Positions 27,201 through 38,100 of a DNA stretch of 64,000 nucleotides are shown one piece after another. The notes beneath the pieces were generated by a model, which saw nothing but the letters and a program-made list of their open reading frames with translations, was not told where the DNA came from and searched no databases. This DNA comes from Ecdyonurus torrentis. Lineage: Eukaryota; Arthropoda; Insecta; Ephemeroptera; Heptageniidae. Location of the stretch: positions 24,424,403 through 24,488,402 of the forward strand of contig OX439131.1 in assembly GCA_949318235.1 (NCBI GenBank), in the 5' to 3' direction. How positions within the stretch are numbered: position 1 is the stretch's first letter; each line of letters opens with the position of its first letter. A program made the position numbers and the translations under genes.

Positions 27201-29702
27201 TGAATAAATTAAATTTGTATATTTATACAAGAAAAAATGTCGTCGCCTGACTGACTACATCTTCTTTCTTTCTTTTTATTATTATAATTTTTTTTTACAT
27301 CACGTCATAATTTGCAAACGTGAGTGAGTGTGCGTGAGTGCGTGCCCAGTTGCGGTTTTTGTGGCATGATGGCCAGATCACCAATCTAAACCTCGCGTGT
27401 GCCAGTTGGAGTTTGATCTCGTCAAACGTCACCACAGACCACTCGTGTTTGGTTGCTACCTGTGTCACCGCAATACACTGTGTGCCATATTGTTTTGCAT
27501 ATTGTTTCTTTTTAATTATCAAAAATTACTACTTTTAATAATAAGTTATTCTAACATAAATTCACATCAGAAGTTAGCTTTCCCATCGTTTCCCACAACA
27601 CCGTTTCGAGGAGCTTTGTGAGCAGCAATTTTAATACTAAGATAGATATAGAATATTTATTCATAAGCTGTGTATACAGTATTATGTATGTATGGTATGT
27701 ACTCTAATATCTGATAATATAAACAAGATTCACTAAACAAAGCTATTTGAAATTTCATCTTACGTAATATTTCGCCGAAGTAAAAATAATTTTACCTTCC
27801 TCTTGGAATAAAATGTAAAATAAACATAAGTTAAATAAGACTATAAGAAAAAATACCATTAAATGTTTGTTTTGTTCATGAACATTATATAGAGAGAATC
27901 GCTATAAAAGAAAGAAATTCTATTATTTTATTATTCTCTGCACAATTATTTTATTTGTGTGTTATTCTATTTTATATATGTGTGTAAGTTTAAAGCTTCT
28001 CGTATTTCATACGCTGAAAAAAAAATGCAGAATATCAAGTGTTATATTTGCGAGCAAGATTACATGCAAGCGGCTCTTGTATTATTATAATATACAGACT
28101 CAGCAAGTAATAAAGTGTCTCTGGGCTGCAATCTGCATAGCCCGCATGAAAATTGGAAATATGACCCTTGAAGGCCCGTCATGCAGCGGGCTTATGTCTC
28201 TCGATTATAACGCATTGTATTATATTTCAAGGGATTATTATATAAGATTTAATAAAAAAGGAAGGATATTTGATTACTTCTTAATAACGAATTGATTACG
28301 AGGAATTAACTTAAAATGTTATTAACAAATAAAATACTTTACGATGACACTTTTGGTGTAAAAATATCTATTATAGTAGACACACTAGAGAATTTATTCA
28401 TATAATTAACCTGCAACGTTGATTTGAAATTTTCTTTTAGTTAAAAACACTAATTACAGACTCTTGATTCATTGGCTGGGAACGCTTTGTTTTGCTTTAA
28501 GTTGAAAATAGATATAAAGATTTATCCCTTTTGTCTGTTTTACATAGAAATTAGTCTTCACTGTGTTCACCAAATCGTTTCGTTTCATGTCGCCAAAAAT
28601 TTAAACAAGCTATCCAAGCTACTGAACGCTATTCTGCGGTTCACAAATTAAAACTGGGGTGAGGGCAAATTGTCATTATTTTTTGCCTCGGTGATTTTGT
28701 GGCAGATTCAAATATTTCTTAACAAAACCAAAAAATAATAATAATAATAATTAAAAAAAAAAAACAAAACAAAAAAAAAACGCACCTGCTACAATATACG
28801 TATATAAACTTTGCGTGTTCATATCATAACATATATTATATCATTTTTTAGCAGGAAGTATGGAGCAAATTATTAAATTATAATAGATTGTAAACATTAT
28901 CCTTTACTGAAGACATTTATGGTATTTTTTATCACACAAATAATAAAATGCCTTTTTAATTGTTTAATTAAAAACGTTTGTAAAAAAAGGTTATAAAATG
29001 CAAACGGCAATTTAAATTATATAAACATATAGTATATGTATTATAAACATAATATATGGTTATACACCAATCACAATAGTATAATATATAATATGTTCAT
29101 ACTATGGTTATGTAGTAGATAAGTAGATAAGTTGTTGTTTTGATTGTTGCAACAAAGTTTAACGAGAGGTTGTAACTTATTACGACCCCCAGAGCCTATA
29201 ACAAGCAAAGAGTTCGATTTTTTTTTACTTGTTGCTGAAATTTTGGCAGCTTACAGAAACCCTAAATCAAATTTTTTTTCTAAATTTCAAATTATTTGGA
29301 TTAAAAAAATAAATAAATAGCTAAGTAAGCTATTGACAGTAAAAAATTTATTATGGACCAAAATTTTAACTCATTTCGTACCGTTGCTTTATGCCCCCAA
29401 AAGAAAGCATGTTAAATTGATAACGTTAAGAATAAAAGTCGCATTTTTGTATATTGTCATAGGCTCTTGAGTTCATTTCTCATTAAACCCCTTTTTGAAA
29501 GTCTTATTAGGCAATCCTCGTTCTAACAAGAGAAATTATCACGAGAGAAATTATTGCTTATATAGAAATAAATACAAGGAAAATAAAGCGTGATGACATT
29601 TTTTGTACATTTTAATTTATAGTTAACAATAAAAAAATAGCATTAGTTAAATACTTGTATAATTTGCAAACCATTTATGTTTTTTCTTCGTTTTTGTTTC
29701 AG

Positions 29703-30215
29703 TGTCGATGCACAGATGATTTTTGTGAGCAAACAAAACGCCGTGTAGAAGTTTGTAGGCCTCAAGTTCTTGAAGCTACTCGCAAAGAGACAGTGGTGTC
29801 ATGTCGTATAGCACAATGGATATGTGCAGCAGATCCTTTGTGCAGCACTGCACTAGACTATTACCATCGACTGTGCCGTCAAATGTTCCACGGCAAGAAG
29901 TGTTCACTTAGGTGTAATAATTCTTTGGCAATTTTATTACGTCAAGAAAAAGCAGCCAAATTAGCTTCGTGTCGATGTGATGGTCGTGAAGATTATGACT
30001 GTGCACGTATTCGTGACAACATGGCGAGGTTATGTCTGCACAGAATACCAGCGGGTTCTACCCCTGTACCACCACCAAATATTGACACCAATGAGGTGGC
30101 ACCACCTAGGAAGTCATCAGCATCTTCCATTATTGAGGGACATCTTATGGGACACGTACTTTTAGTACTTGCAGTGCAACTTATGCTACGTTCCCTCTTG
30201 GCACAAGATACTTGA
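29703..30215 (+). CDS. GAS1: GAS1-like receptor, coding exon 2 (residues 121-290, stop)
   Basis: Completes the GAS1-like protein. After TTTTTGTTTCAG the frame opens with C-R-C, finishing domain 1 (C121, C123, C128, C138). The second GDNF/GAS1 domain spans about 154-231 with cysteines at 154, 161, 167, 178, 187, 191, 210, 212, 220 and 231, ending in the family-typical N-M-A-R-L-C. An N-N-S sequon lies at 192-194. Residues 232-265 are a Pro/Ser-rich linker and the last 20 residues are hydrophobic, typical of a GPI-attachment signal with a plausible omega site in the K-S-S-A-S-S stretch. The protein would be extracellular, at the membrane. An LTR retrotransposon begins 193 bp after the stop. Confidence 0.88.
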   Translation, partial: CRCTDDFCEQTKRRVEVCRPQVLEATRKETVVSCRIAQWICAADPLCSTALDYYHRLCRQMFHGKKCSLRCNNSLAILLRQEKAAKLASCRCDGREDYDCARIRDNMARLCLHRIPAGSTPVPPPNIDTNEVAPPRKSSASSIIEGHLMGHVLLVLAVQLMLRSLLAQDT

Positions 30216-30288
30216 CTGTAAGTTTTATTAAACTTTTCTTCTTGTTCTCCATTTCTTTCATCATTATCAGATCATTCCTATTATTATG

Positions 30289-30289
<1 letters not shown>

Positions 30290-30363
<74 letters not shown>
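30290..30363. repeat. (TA)n microsatellite
   Basis: About 74 bp of TA repeats in the 3' UTR, 45 bp before the retrotransposon. Confidence 0.95.
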
Positions 30364-30364
<1 letters not shown>

Positions 30365-30404
30365 GTGTGTGTATATGTGTGTCAGTGTGTGTGATATTAT
30401 ATAT

Positions 30405-30408
30405 GTAT
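30405..30408. repeat. Target-site duplication, left copy (GTAT)
   Basis: GTAT immediately before the 5' LTR equals GTAT at 40470-40473 immediately after the 3' LTR. Four base pairs is usual for many Ty3/Gypsy integrases. Confidence 0.85.
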
Positions 30409-31190
30409 TGTGACAAAATATTGTCTCAGAAGTAATATGTAAGATTTTGGGGGTTATTTTAGTAATATTAGTAGGCAAGTTCAACATCAAGGCGTCAGGA
30501 GTTTGTCGGGAAGCCGAGTGTCGGCATGGCAGTAGCGCTGGCGCGGGGTGTAGAGCGTAGCCAATCAAATCAAAGCATGGGATGCCGAGTGCGAGCAAAG
30601 TTAGTCGTGAATGCGCCATAGCCGAGACCAGTCGCTTGCTCTGCCTGCCGGCACACGCAGCCCATCTCAATTGGAAAAACATTTGTAGGAGCAAATGTAC
30701 GTATAAGCGCTCCGGGTTTAAAGAACAATACAAGCTCGTAACGCCCTGATGTTGATGAACCTTGCCGTGATAACTGGACATTCGGGGAAATTGATAAGTA
30801 TAGACGTGCCGAGGTGGTGAGGGAGCATTGTAAGATTACTGGCTGATGCATACCGCCATTATTATCTCACCCCCTCGTGTTTAGGAAGTAATAGGGCAGG
30901 AGAGCCTTAAAATTAAGTGAATTGAGTGTTAAATCTAATTAATAAAATAAACAATTATTAAAATACCAGTAATAAGTAAAGTGCCTTTGGATAATAAGAT
31001 GAAAAATGTATTTAACCATGTCTACCTCATAATAATTAAATAAAAATAATAATCTTTTATGTCTAATTAAATATCTCATTGTTGGAATGATCTGATTACC
31101 CTACCCTTAGAATAATAAGAAATATTATTAACATAAAAATAGTGTGTTTTTCAGAAGTCGAAAATATTCTGTAACCTTGGAAATTGGAGG

Positions 31191-31206
31191 ACACGTGTCA
31201 AGGTCA
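31191..31206 (+). promoter_or_regulatory. E-box and nuclear-receptor half-site in U3
   Basis: The palindrome ACACGTGT overlaps TCAAGGTCA (31198-31206), the extended half-site bound by monomeric nuclear receptors such as FTZ-F1/NR5A and ERR. It is about 110 bp upstream of the LTR TATA box. Function is inferred from motif and position. The same pair occurs in the 3' LTR at 40091-40106. Confidence 0.45.
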
Positions 31207-31316
31207 TGGGCAAGCGGAGACGACAACTAGAGCAGTGTTGCCAAGCGTCCTAGACGCTCGGTTGCCACATTGCTCTGAGTTAAGATTGCCTTGACCGTGT
31301 CTCGCGTATTCAAGGT

Positions 31317-31326
31317 TATAAAAATA
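31317..31326 (+). promoter_or_regulatory. LTR TATA box
   Basis: TATAAAAATA, followed about 30 bp later by GATCAAAG, a plausible start-site region. It would drive the genomic RNA. The 3' LTR copy is at 40217-40226. Confidence 0.6.
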
Positions 31327-31515
31327 TACGCGGATGGTAACCTGTTCTGATCAAAGCAGGCCATTGTTTTAATTGCAATTACATAAAGAAATACAGCTAA
31401 GTAACAAAAAACTAAAGAAGTAATTGTACATTCCTCCAAGTTTTGGATAACTTCAGTATTATATTTATGTGAGATAAACATAATATTGGTGCATGACACC
31501 TGAGTCAAGGTAAAA

Positions 31516-31521
31516 AATAAA
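31516..31521 (+). terminator. LTR poly(A) signal (5' LTR copy)
   Basis: AATAAA about 170 bp downstream of the presumed LTR start site, ahead of the LTR end. The copy in the 3' LTR (40416-40421) would serve element RNA. This upstream copy could prematurely end GAS1-like transcripts reading in. Confidence 0.55.
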
Positions 31522-31569
31522 CGATCAGAATAGGCGCTCACAAAGTAACGTGTGCCACCATTGGCGGCA

Positions 31570-31587
31570 TGGGGGCCTGGCTAGTAG
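31570..31587 (+). other. Putative primer-binding site
   Basis: TGGGGGCCTGGC directly abuts the LTR and starts with the expected TGG (complement of a tRNA CCA end). Its first seven bases match the complement of a proline tRNA 3' end, then diverge. Primer identity is therefore uncertain. Confidence 0.4.
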
Positions 31588-31626
31588 AACTCGGGGTCAG
31601 ATCAGTTCAAAGTGAGTTAGTGTAGA

Positions 31627-31664
<38 letters not shown>

Positions 31665-31989
31665 ATAATAATAATAATAATAACAATTTTTGTAAACTGT
31701 GTATTTTGGTAATTTGAATAAGTACGAACGTAATACCGTGCAAAAGCATATACGAGACAGTTGGTGAACTGAACACACGTATCGTGACTGGCCGAGAAGA
31801 TATGGGTATGCAGAAACGTGGTGAATAGTAAAAAGGTCGAGTCACGATGTTGAAGATTAAGTAATTTCATCTGGAAAAATTAAGATTCCACTCTGTACGT
31901 GTTATTACGTTTCATTAATCGCAAGGCAAAAATAATATCAAGTCTGGAGGTTAATATTATTGCAGGCACACGTGTAATTAATTGATTAC

Positions 31990-32026
<37 letters not shown>

Positions 32027-32276
32027 GTGCGCGTGTCATATATTAATTGAAGACGAAGATTTTAAGTAACCACACGTGTCGATGGGAAGTGACACGTGTA
32101 TGATTATTTGGAAAAATTACTGGGCTATTATATGATATCGTGTGACACACAAGATATCGAAAAAATTATTGTATGTGTATAATTATGCAAAAAACTCATA
32201 TAATATATATTTTATAGATCGAACAAAATTGTGACAAATTATTTCTGAAACGCAAGGGCAGTCACCAAGACTACAG
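31588..32276 (+). other. Retrotransposon leader
   Basis: Untranslated region before gag with two long A tracts (31628-31663 and 31993-32024) and several CACGTGT motifs (about 31969, 32072, 32091). It presumably holds packaging signals, which I cannot define. Confidence 0.6.
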
Positions 32277-35090
32277 ATGGAGGCAGACATGGAGATCGAC
32301 TTTGACCTCACGATTGACGAGACGGGTGGATCGCGAGGAACTAACACATCAGAGGGGTCATTGACCTCGGGGAATGCTGAGTATTCTGCACGAGGGACTG
32401 AACAAACACCAGCGCGTGCATATGAAGATGTACCAGCACGTGGTTTTGAAAATACACATGCACGTGTCAATCAACAAGCACCAGCTCGTGCATATGAAGA
32501 TGTACCAGCACGTGTTTTTGAAAATACACCTGCACGTGTCGATCAACAAGCACCAGCTCGTGCATATGAAGATGTACCAGCACGTGTTTTTGAAAATACA
32601 CCTGCACGTGTCGATCAACAAGCGCCAGCTCGTGCATATGAAGATGTACCAGCACGAGTTTTTGAAAATACACCTGCACGTGTCGATCAACAAGCACCAG
32701 CTCGTGCATATGAAGATGTAGCAGCACGTGTTTTTGAAGATACACCTGCACGTGTCAACAAACAAACAACACCTCGCGCGTATGAAGACGTATCAGACAC
32801 ATCAACACGTGATAATGGAAGAACTTCAACGCGCGTGAGTGAAGAAATACCAGTTCGAGGGAATGCGGAGTCGACGGCACGTGAGGCTGAGGGTTTGGAT
32901 GCCCAGTGTGGGTCATCGCGGTCACCACCGCTACGGACACCACAGATTCCACCTCAACCTCCACCACGTGCACCAATGACGTCACGAGTGAGAATGTCAC
33001 CACAAGCATTTAGTCTGACGTCAACGGAGGAACTTGAAGAGAGAGTGCGAATACGCCAACAGAGTCAAGCATACGAGTCATCAATGCAATTTCTGGAGAG
33101 AGGCAACGGAGAGCTGGCACGACAGTATATGAACGCTAGACCGAACCCAAGACCAGCAGTTCCATGGACAGCTGAAGAGTGCGCAGCGCTACAGCGTCGT
33201 TTACAATGGCTGGAGATGGAGAACGAGGTAAATCGCACGCGCGTTCAAACCAGAGAAAGTGAAGTCCAAGCCTTACACATGCAGTTAGAGTCTGAATGGC
33301 AAAGAGAAGCAGAGAGGAAAGAAACACAGGCTAAATTGTTAGAAACAGAAGCGCAATCGAGGGAGAGTGAAATCAAGCAACGTACTGAGAAAGCTGAACG
33401 TAAATTGGAGGAGAGTCGTGAACGACTAGCAAACAGACAACGTCAGTCGCAACCACGGCTGACAGAACCAGCATACAGTGCACCACAATCACGTGAAGTG
33501 GTCCAAGGAGCTCACAGTGCTCCACAATCACGTGAAGTGATCCAGGGAGCTCACAGTACACCACAACTACATGAGAGTGCAAGGGGAGCGGTACCGCAAC
33601 CTCGTAGAGAAGAGAGTACCGGTCACAGGAGGAGAGAGGGTGTGCAGACACGTCGCACACCAATAACAGTACATGATAATCTTTTACAAGAGATTGCAGA
33701 CGTGGAGGAAGAAATGAGGAGTGCAAGAGAGAGAGTACGTCAGTGTTGTGCAGATGGGCAGAGTGACGAGAGTACAGAAATGAAGGATGCTCGACGTACA
33801 TTACGAGTATTTCAAGAGCTGTATCAGGTATTAAGACAAAACTTAAGTGATATCGCCCCGGAAGTACCATCAACACGTGCGTTACGCAATGACCTGGGGG
33901 CAGCAGATGCACCAGACTGGCATCAACACCTTGTCAAGACAACAGAGCGAAGTACCGCAGCACTCGAGACTTTGAGTACGTTGATTGCACCGTTAACCTC
34001 AATTTTGACCCAGTCACGTGACGCTGAGGTTCACGTGCATACGGTAATGCCGACGTTCTCCGGCAGGGGAGGCTCCGCGTCGGCATTGGACTTTTTGGAC
34101 AGTTTGGTAAACTACGTTACAGCAAGAGACTTGGAATGGGAGACCGTGGCCAAAAGAGTACTGCCTCAAGCTCTCACCGACGAAGCGTTAGAATGGTTAT
34201 TATTTAAGAAGAATCTCTACTCATTTGATAATTTTAAAAACCAATTCTGCAGTCGTTTTGCATACGGATATCAGGAGCAGTACGAGTCAGGCCTGTCTCG
34301 CCGTACACAGCATCAAGATGAACCTCTGGCGACCTTCATTCAAAAAATTGACAAAATTTGCGACCGTATCGATCCGGCAATGTCACAAACCAGAAGGATT
34401 GCAAAAATAAAGAGTTTGATGCACCCTGATTATACGGCCTTCATGAAGGCAGGCAAGTTCTTCATGGGTGTCGAGCAAATGGCAGATTATGCGGAGGTCG
34501 TTGACGCGGAGATGAACGCTAATAGACGATACGTGCCGCCACCGACAACAGCGTATGATAACTTACTGGCATTCACACCACCGACAGAACAACGATCGCG
34601 GAGTGGTGAGAGGCGGGTGAATGACACGCAGACACGAGGGTGGGACCATCGTGAAGCTAACAATGCAGCACCCAGGTACCGAGACCGCACTCCAGACCAA
34701 CGCAATAACAATGGAATACTGAAGTACAGAGATCATACTCCAGAACAGCATAATAACAACGGAGCACCACGATACCGGGATCGTACTCCAGAACAACAGA
34801 GTCGATATACTGACCAACGGCGCGACGGGGAGGGGCGTCGACAGCAAGAACCAGAGAGGTCAGCCCGAGTTAACTTTGGTACAAGTGACGCGCCAAGGAA
34901 TGAACACCAATACCGTGATGCTACTCCATACCCAGAGGCACGTGAAGCTCGTCAGCGTCGCTGCTTCACATGCGACTCGCTAGACCATCTTGCTAATGTG
35001 TGTCCTAACAAAGCAACAATGCGTGACCAGCGAGCTCCGTCTCCAGCACCAAGAGCTAAAGACCGGTCAATGTCTCCAAAAAACTTGTAA
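32277..35090 (+). CDS. gag: Retrotransposon Gag polyprotein (937 aa)
   Basis: Structural protein forming the virus-like particle. The ATG at 32277 is the first in a long open frame. Residues 42-161 are five copies of a 24-residue Ala/Arg-rich repeat (A-R-A-Y-E-D-V-P-A-R core) plus a partial sixth. About 298-390 is a charged coiled coil. About 400-437 has three 13-residue S-A-P-Q-S-R-E repeats. About 590-700 resembles the retrotransposon Gag capsid core (T-F-S-G, L-E-W, D-E-P-L-A-T-F motifs). About 800-845 has 16-residue basic Y-R-D-R-T-P repeats. A CCHC zinc knuckle (C896, C899, H904, C909) binds RNA. The long repeat-rich N-terminus is unusual. The last codons overlap the frameshift heptamer. 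Confidence 0.93.
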   Translation: MEADMEIDFDLTIDETGGSRGTNTSEGSLTSGNAEYSARGTEQTPARAYEDVPARGFENTHARVNQQAPARAYEDVPARVFENTPARVDQQAPARAYEDVPARVFENTPARVDQQAPARAYEDVPARVFENTPARVDQQAPARAYEDVAARVFEDTPARVNKQTTPRAYEDVSDTSTRDNGRTSTRVSEEIPVRGNAESTAREAEGLDAQCGSSRSPPLRTPQIPPQPPPRAPMTSRVRMSPQAFSLTSTEELEERVRIRQQSQAYESSMQFLERGNGELARQYMNARPNPRPAVPWTAEECAALQRRLQWLEMENEVNRTRVQTRESEVQALHMQLESEWQREAERKETQAKLLETEAQSRESEIKQRTEKAERKLEESRERLANRQRQSQPRLTEPAYSAPQSREVVQGAHSAPQSREVIQGAHSTPQLHESARGAVPQPRREESTGHRRREGVQTRRTPITVHDNLLQEIADVEEEMRSARERVRQCCADGQSDESTEMKDARRTLRVFQELYQVLRQNLSDIAPEVPSTRALRNDLGAADAPDWHQHLVKTTERSTAALETLSTLIAPLTSILTQSRDAEVHVHTVMPTFSGRGGSASALDFLDSLVNYVTARDLEWETVAKRVLPQALTDEALEWLLFKKNLYSFDNFKNQFCSRFAYGYQEQYESGLSRRTQHQDEPLATFIQKIDKICDRIDPAMSQTRRIAKIKSLMHPDYTAFMKAGKFFMGVEQMADYAEVVDAEMNANRRYVPPPTTAYDNLLAFTPPTEQRSRSGERRVNDTQTRGWDHREANNAAPRYRDRTPDQRNNNGILKYRDHTPEQHNNNGAPRYRDRTPEQQSRYTDQRRDGEGRRQQEPERSARVNFGTSDAPRNEHQYRDATPYPEAREARQRRCFTCDSLDHLANVCPNKATMRDQRAPSPAPRAKDRSMSPKNL
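32400..32795 (+). repeat. 72-bp tandem repeat within gag (5.5 copies)
   Basis: Units differ by few bases, so expansion is recent. Because 72 is a multiple of three and the unit lacks stops in other frames, four additional frames on both strands stay open here; they are shadows. Confidence 0.95.
35078..35084 (+). promoter_or_regulatory. -1 ribosomal frameshift heptamer A AAA AAC
   Basis: The heptamer is in the correct Gag phase (codons ccA AAA AAC), two codons before the Gag UAA at 35088-35090. The -1 frame is open from here into Pol with no stop before the first Pol methionine at 35123. A AAA AAC is among the most efficient known -1 slip sites. A G10 run and a long potential stem follow. This explains how Pol is made as a Gag-Pol fusion. 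Confidence 0.8.
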
Positions 35091-35100
35091 GGGGGGGGGG
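35091..35100 (+). repeat. G10 homopolymer directly after the gag stop
   Basis: Ten G immediately 3' of UAA. It could help stall ribosomes or pair in a tertiary structure, and it is also a place where sequencing length errors are possible. If its length were wrong by one, the frame relation would need re-evaluation. Confidence 0.9.
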
Positions 35101-35120
35101 AGACATAGCCACAGTAAATT

Positions 35121-35175
35121 GCATGTCGCCGACGAACAAACAGACTGGACAGGGGAAACAACGTCGGCGGTATGT
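35121..35175 (+). promoter_or_regulatory. Stem-loop downstream of the frameshift site
   Basis: 35121-35134 pairs with 35162-35175 over 14 consecutive positions, including four G-U wobbles and a GC-rich core (CGCCGACG with CGTCGGCG), enclosing a 27-nt loop. The stem begins 36 nt after the slip site, longer than the usual 5-9 nt, so its stimulatory role is uncertain unless other pairing brings it closer. Confidence 0.55.
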
Positions 35176-38100
35176 TAGTAAGCGGCCAATACAAGGTTTG
35201 GTAACAAAACACCCAAAGCGCCCGTACGATAATTTAGATCCGTTAATGAACCTGAAGATATTTAATAGCTATTATATAGCTTTATTAGACACCGGCGCTA
35301 AGGTATCAGTCATGAGCAGGGACGTAGCACAAACGCTGAGAGCGAGAGGCGCGAAGTGGAAACGCGTAGAGGAGAATCTGGCTGTACCGGGCGGTATTCT
35401 TAAGGTGGAAGCACGCTTGAAAGTGCACGTGTCATACTATAATGGAAGAGAGATGGACACCGCATACATGAACTTTATGGTGCTACCTAACTGCTGTAAG
35501 GACGTAATTTTAGGGTTGGATTTTCTGAATGAGAAAAAAGTCTGTATTAACACAAGTCAACGAGTCTTCACTATGGAGAGTAACCCCCCTGTACCATTTG
35601 CGGCGTTACCGGTCCATTGTTGTAGTTCAGTTGAAGCTATTGCGTATGCGAAACATGCGTGTAAGGATATTGAAGCATCTACACCCATCAAGCAAAAGTT
35701 CATCGACCTCATTCAGAGATATTATGATCTAGGTTTGTTTTCACACGAACCGGGGCTGGTGACCATCGTGCAGCACGAGATCAGAATAAAACCAGGATGT
35801 GAGGCTACATCTCGCTTGTTCAGATCTCGTCCGATGACACCTCAGAAAGCGAACTGCTTGTATGATTATGTGAATAAACAAATTAAATTGGGTATTATGA
35901 GTGACTGTGAAGAGAGAGGACCTTTTGTTTCGTGTCCCGTGATGGTGGCAAAGAAAAAACTCCCTGCTGAGGATATTTTTCAACTTCCCAGCGAAGAAGA
36001 ATTAAGCTCGTCAGATATGAACAAGGACGGGCATACAAAGGACGAGGATGACGTGGAGTACAGAGTATGTGGGGATTTTCGTTTTGTCAATACTGTGACG
36101 GAAGCCACGCCCCACACTATTCCACGGATAGCTGATATTTTCCGTCATATTGGTACCGCTAAAATATTCTCGTCACTCGATTTAAAAGCAGGATTTAATC
36201 AAATCGCGATCAAGAAAGAACATCGTCACTTCACCGCACTCGTCTTACCAAATACAAAGCGTGTACAGTACAACAGAATGTGCTTTGGGTTGAAGGGAGC
36301 TCCCTTCACATTTCAGCACTGCATGGACCGCGTCCTCGGTGAAGATTACCTCTTTTGCCAAACGTATATTGATGATGTGGTCACATTTTCGAGAGACGTC
36401 CTGTCACACTATGACGCGTTGAGCACAGTGCTCGGCAAGTTATATAGAGTAGGGTTCACCATTAACCCAGACAAAGTGAAGATTGCGACGACTTCCATCA
36501 AGTTGTTGGGAAATGTTGTGGAGGGGGGACGGATGTACCCTGATCCTGATAAAGTGAAGTCCATCCGCAACTACCCAGCGTTAAGAAAGGTCAAGGACGT
36601 ACAACGCTTTCTTGGGCTGATGAATTTCTTTAGGTGTTACATCAGTAATTTTGCAGGAATGGCAAAGGGGATCACCGAGTTGTTGAAAAAGGGAAAGAAA
36701 TGGGATTGGGGCCCGGACCAAGAACAATCATTTAAGATGTTGAAAGCAGCGCTGTGCGAGACGACCAATTTAACCTTACCTGACTTCGAGAAGCCATTTG
36801 TTATTCATACGGATGCGTCATATGAGGGCTTGGGTGGCGTCATTATGCAACAACACGAAGAGGGACTGAGGCCATTGGCATTTGCAAGTAGAACACTTCG
36901 TCCAGCAGAGAAGAACTACTGCGTGACTGAGTTGGAGTGCCTGGCAGTAGTATATTGCTGTGAGAAATTTAAGAGCTACACTGGCGACTCAGAATTCACA
37001 ATCTACACAGATCACTCAGCTCTGCAAAGTATGCTTACCATGAGCGACCCAACAGGACGTGTTAAGAGGTGGGCAATGAGGTTAATGGGGCTCAATGCGA
37101 CAGTGAAACATCGGCCAGGGTCCAAGATGTGTGTCGCGGATGCTTTATCACGAGCACCAGTGGATGCAGAGAGCTCCAGCGACGAGGATAGCTCACCACG
37201 AGATGAGCTGTTTCCAATCAAGGATCCACCGTTCATTCATCGCTTGAAGTTCGAGGACGCACAAGAGCAACCGACAGCAGAGGACAGGGGTTCGTCCGCA
37301 CCACACCTGTGTGCATTGTTCCCTATGGAAGACGAGATTAGTGCAGCTGCAGTATTTCCGGTGCACGTGACGGTTAAGTTTGACCCACAACTGGAACCGA
37401 GGTCAAATCATGAGTGCTATCGCTGTAGCATAAATGACCATCGCGTACTGGGAGTGCGATTACCACAAGAGCCGACTGTGAGATCCATCAGACAAATGGA
37501 GTATGCCATGGCCTTGCATCCCGTGGAGGACCTGACATGGCCGACAAAGTGGTACCAATGGAGGGACCACCAACAGCGAGACTTCCAGTTGTTGCAAGCT
37601 GTGGAGTCCTTACCAAGACATAATCAAATTCGAGGGAGGAAACAATATTTCGTAGATCGAAGAGGAGTAATAAAAGTTGCATGGGAAGAGGACGTAGAGC
37701 TAATAGTTGTTCCCCAACATATGAGAAAACTAGCATTGCAAGCTATGCACGACCATAGGATGGCAGGACATCTGGGTCATAAGAAGACATACGACAAACT
37801 GAAACGGCAGTATTCATGGAAAAACATGGAGAAAGACGTGAAAGAGTTCATCAGAGGTTGTCACGTATGTCAACAAGTTAAGGCGTCCAACTCACCCCCT
37901 CAAGGGTTTATGCACTCTACAATAGCACGACGTAGGAACCAATGCGTGTCTGTCGACCTGATTGGTCCCCTCATCAAGACTGCTAGAGGAAATCAGTTTG
38001 TGTTGGTACTGGTCGATGATTTCACCAAGTACTTTGAGGTGTACCCGTTGAAAGGCGCCACGGCCGCAAAATGCGCAGACAAACTGGTCGAGTATTGCTG

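Larger units (their letters stand above)
30216..30408 (+). other. Proximal 3' UTR of the GAS1-like gene
   Basis: Sequence between the stop codon and the retrotransposon insertion. It has no AATAAA of its own and contains the (TA)n array at 30290-30363 followed by GT-rich sequence. The likely original poly(A) signal lies on the far side of the insertion at 40489-40494. Confidence 0.6.
30409..31569 (+). repeat. 5' LTR (1161 bp)
   Basis: Starts TGTGACAAAATATTG and ends TTGGCGGCA. By eye it matches the 3' LTR throughout. It contains a TATA box (31317-31326), an AATAAA (31516-31521) and an upstream ACACGTGTCAAGGTCA (31191-31206). Reverse-strand frames in it recur in the 3' LTR only because the LTRs are copies. 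Confidence 0.97.

Noticed and set aside
27295..27621. Overlapping frames on both strands in a GC-richer intronic patch
   Set aside because: No recognised domain and several frames open at once; kept only as a note on the intron.
30284..30781. Minus-strand frame whose protein recurs at 39295-39681 and looked conserved
   Set aside because: Both copies lie in the two LTRs, so identity reflects LTR duplication during integration, not selection on protein.
32358..33009. Four overlapping frames of 84-135 aa on both strands inside gag
   Set aside because: They follow the 72-bp repeat and have no recognisable content; the Gag frame explains the region.
33373..33912. 179-aa minus-strand frame
   Set aside because: Antisense shadow of Gag with no start context or domain.
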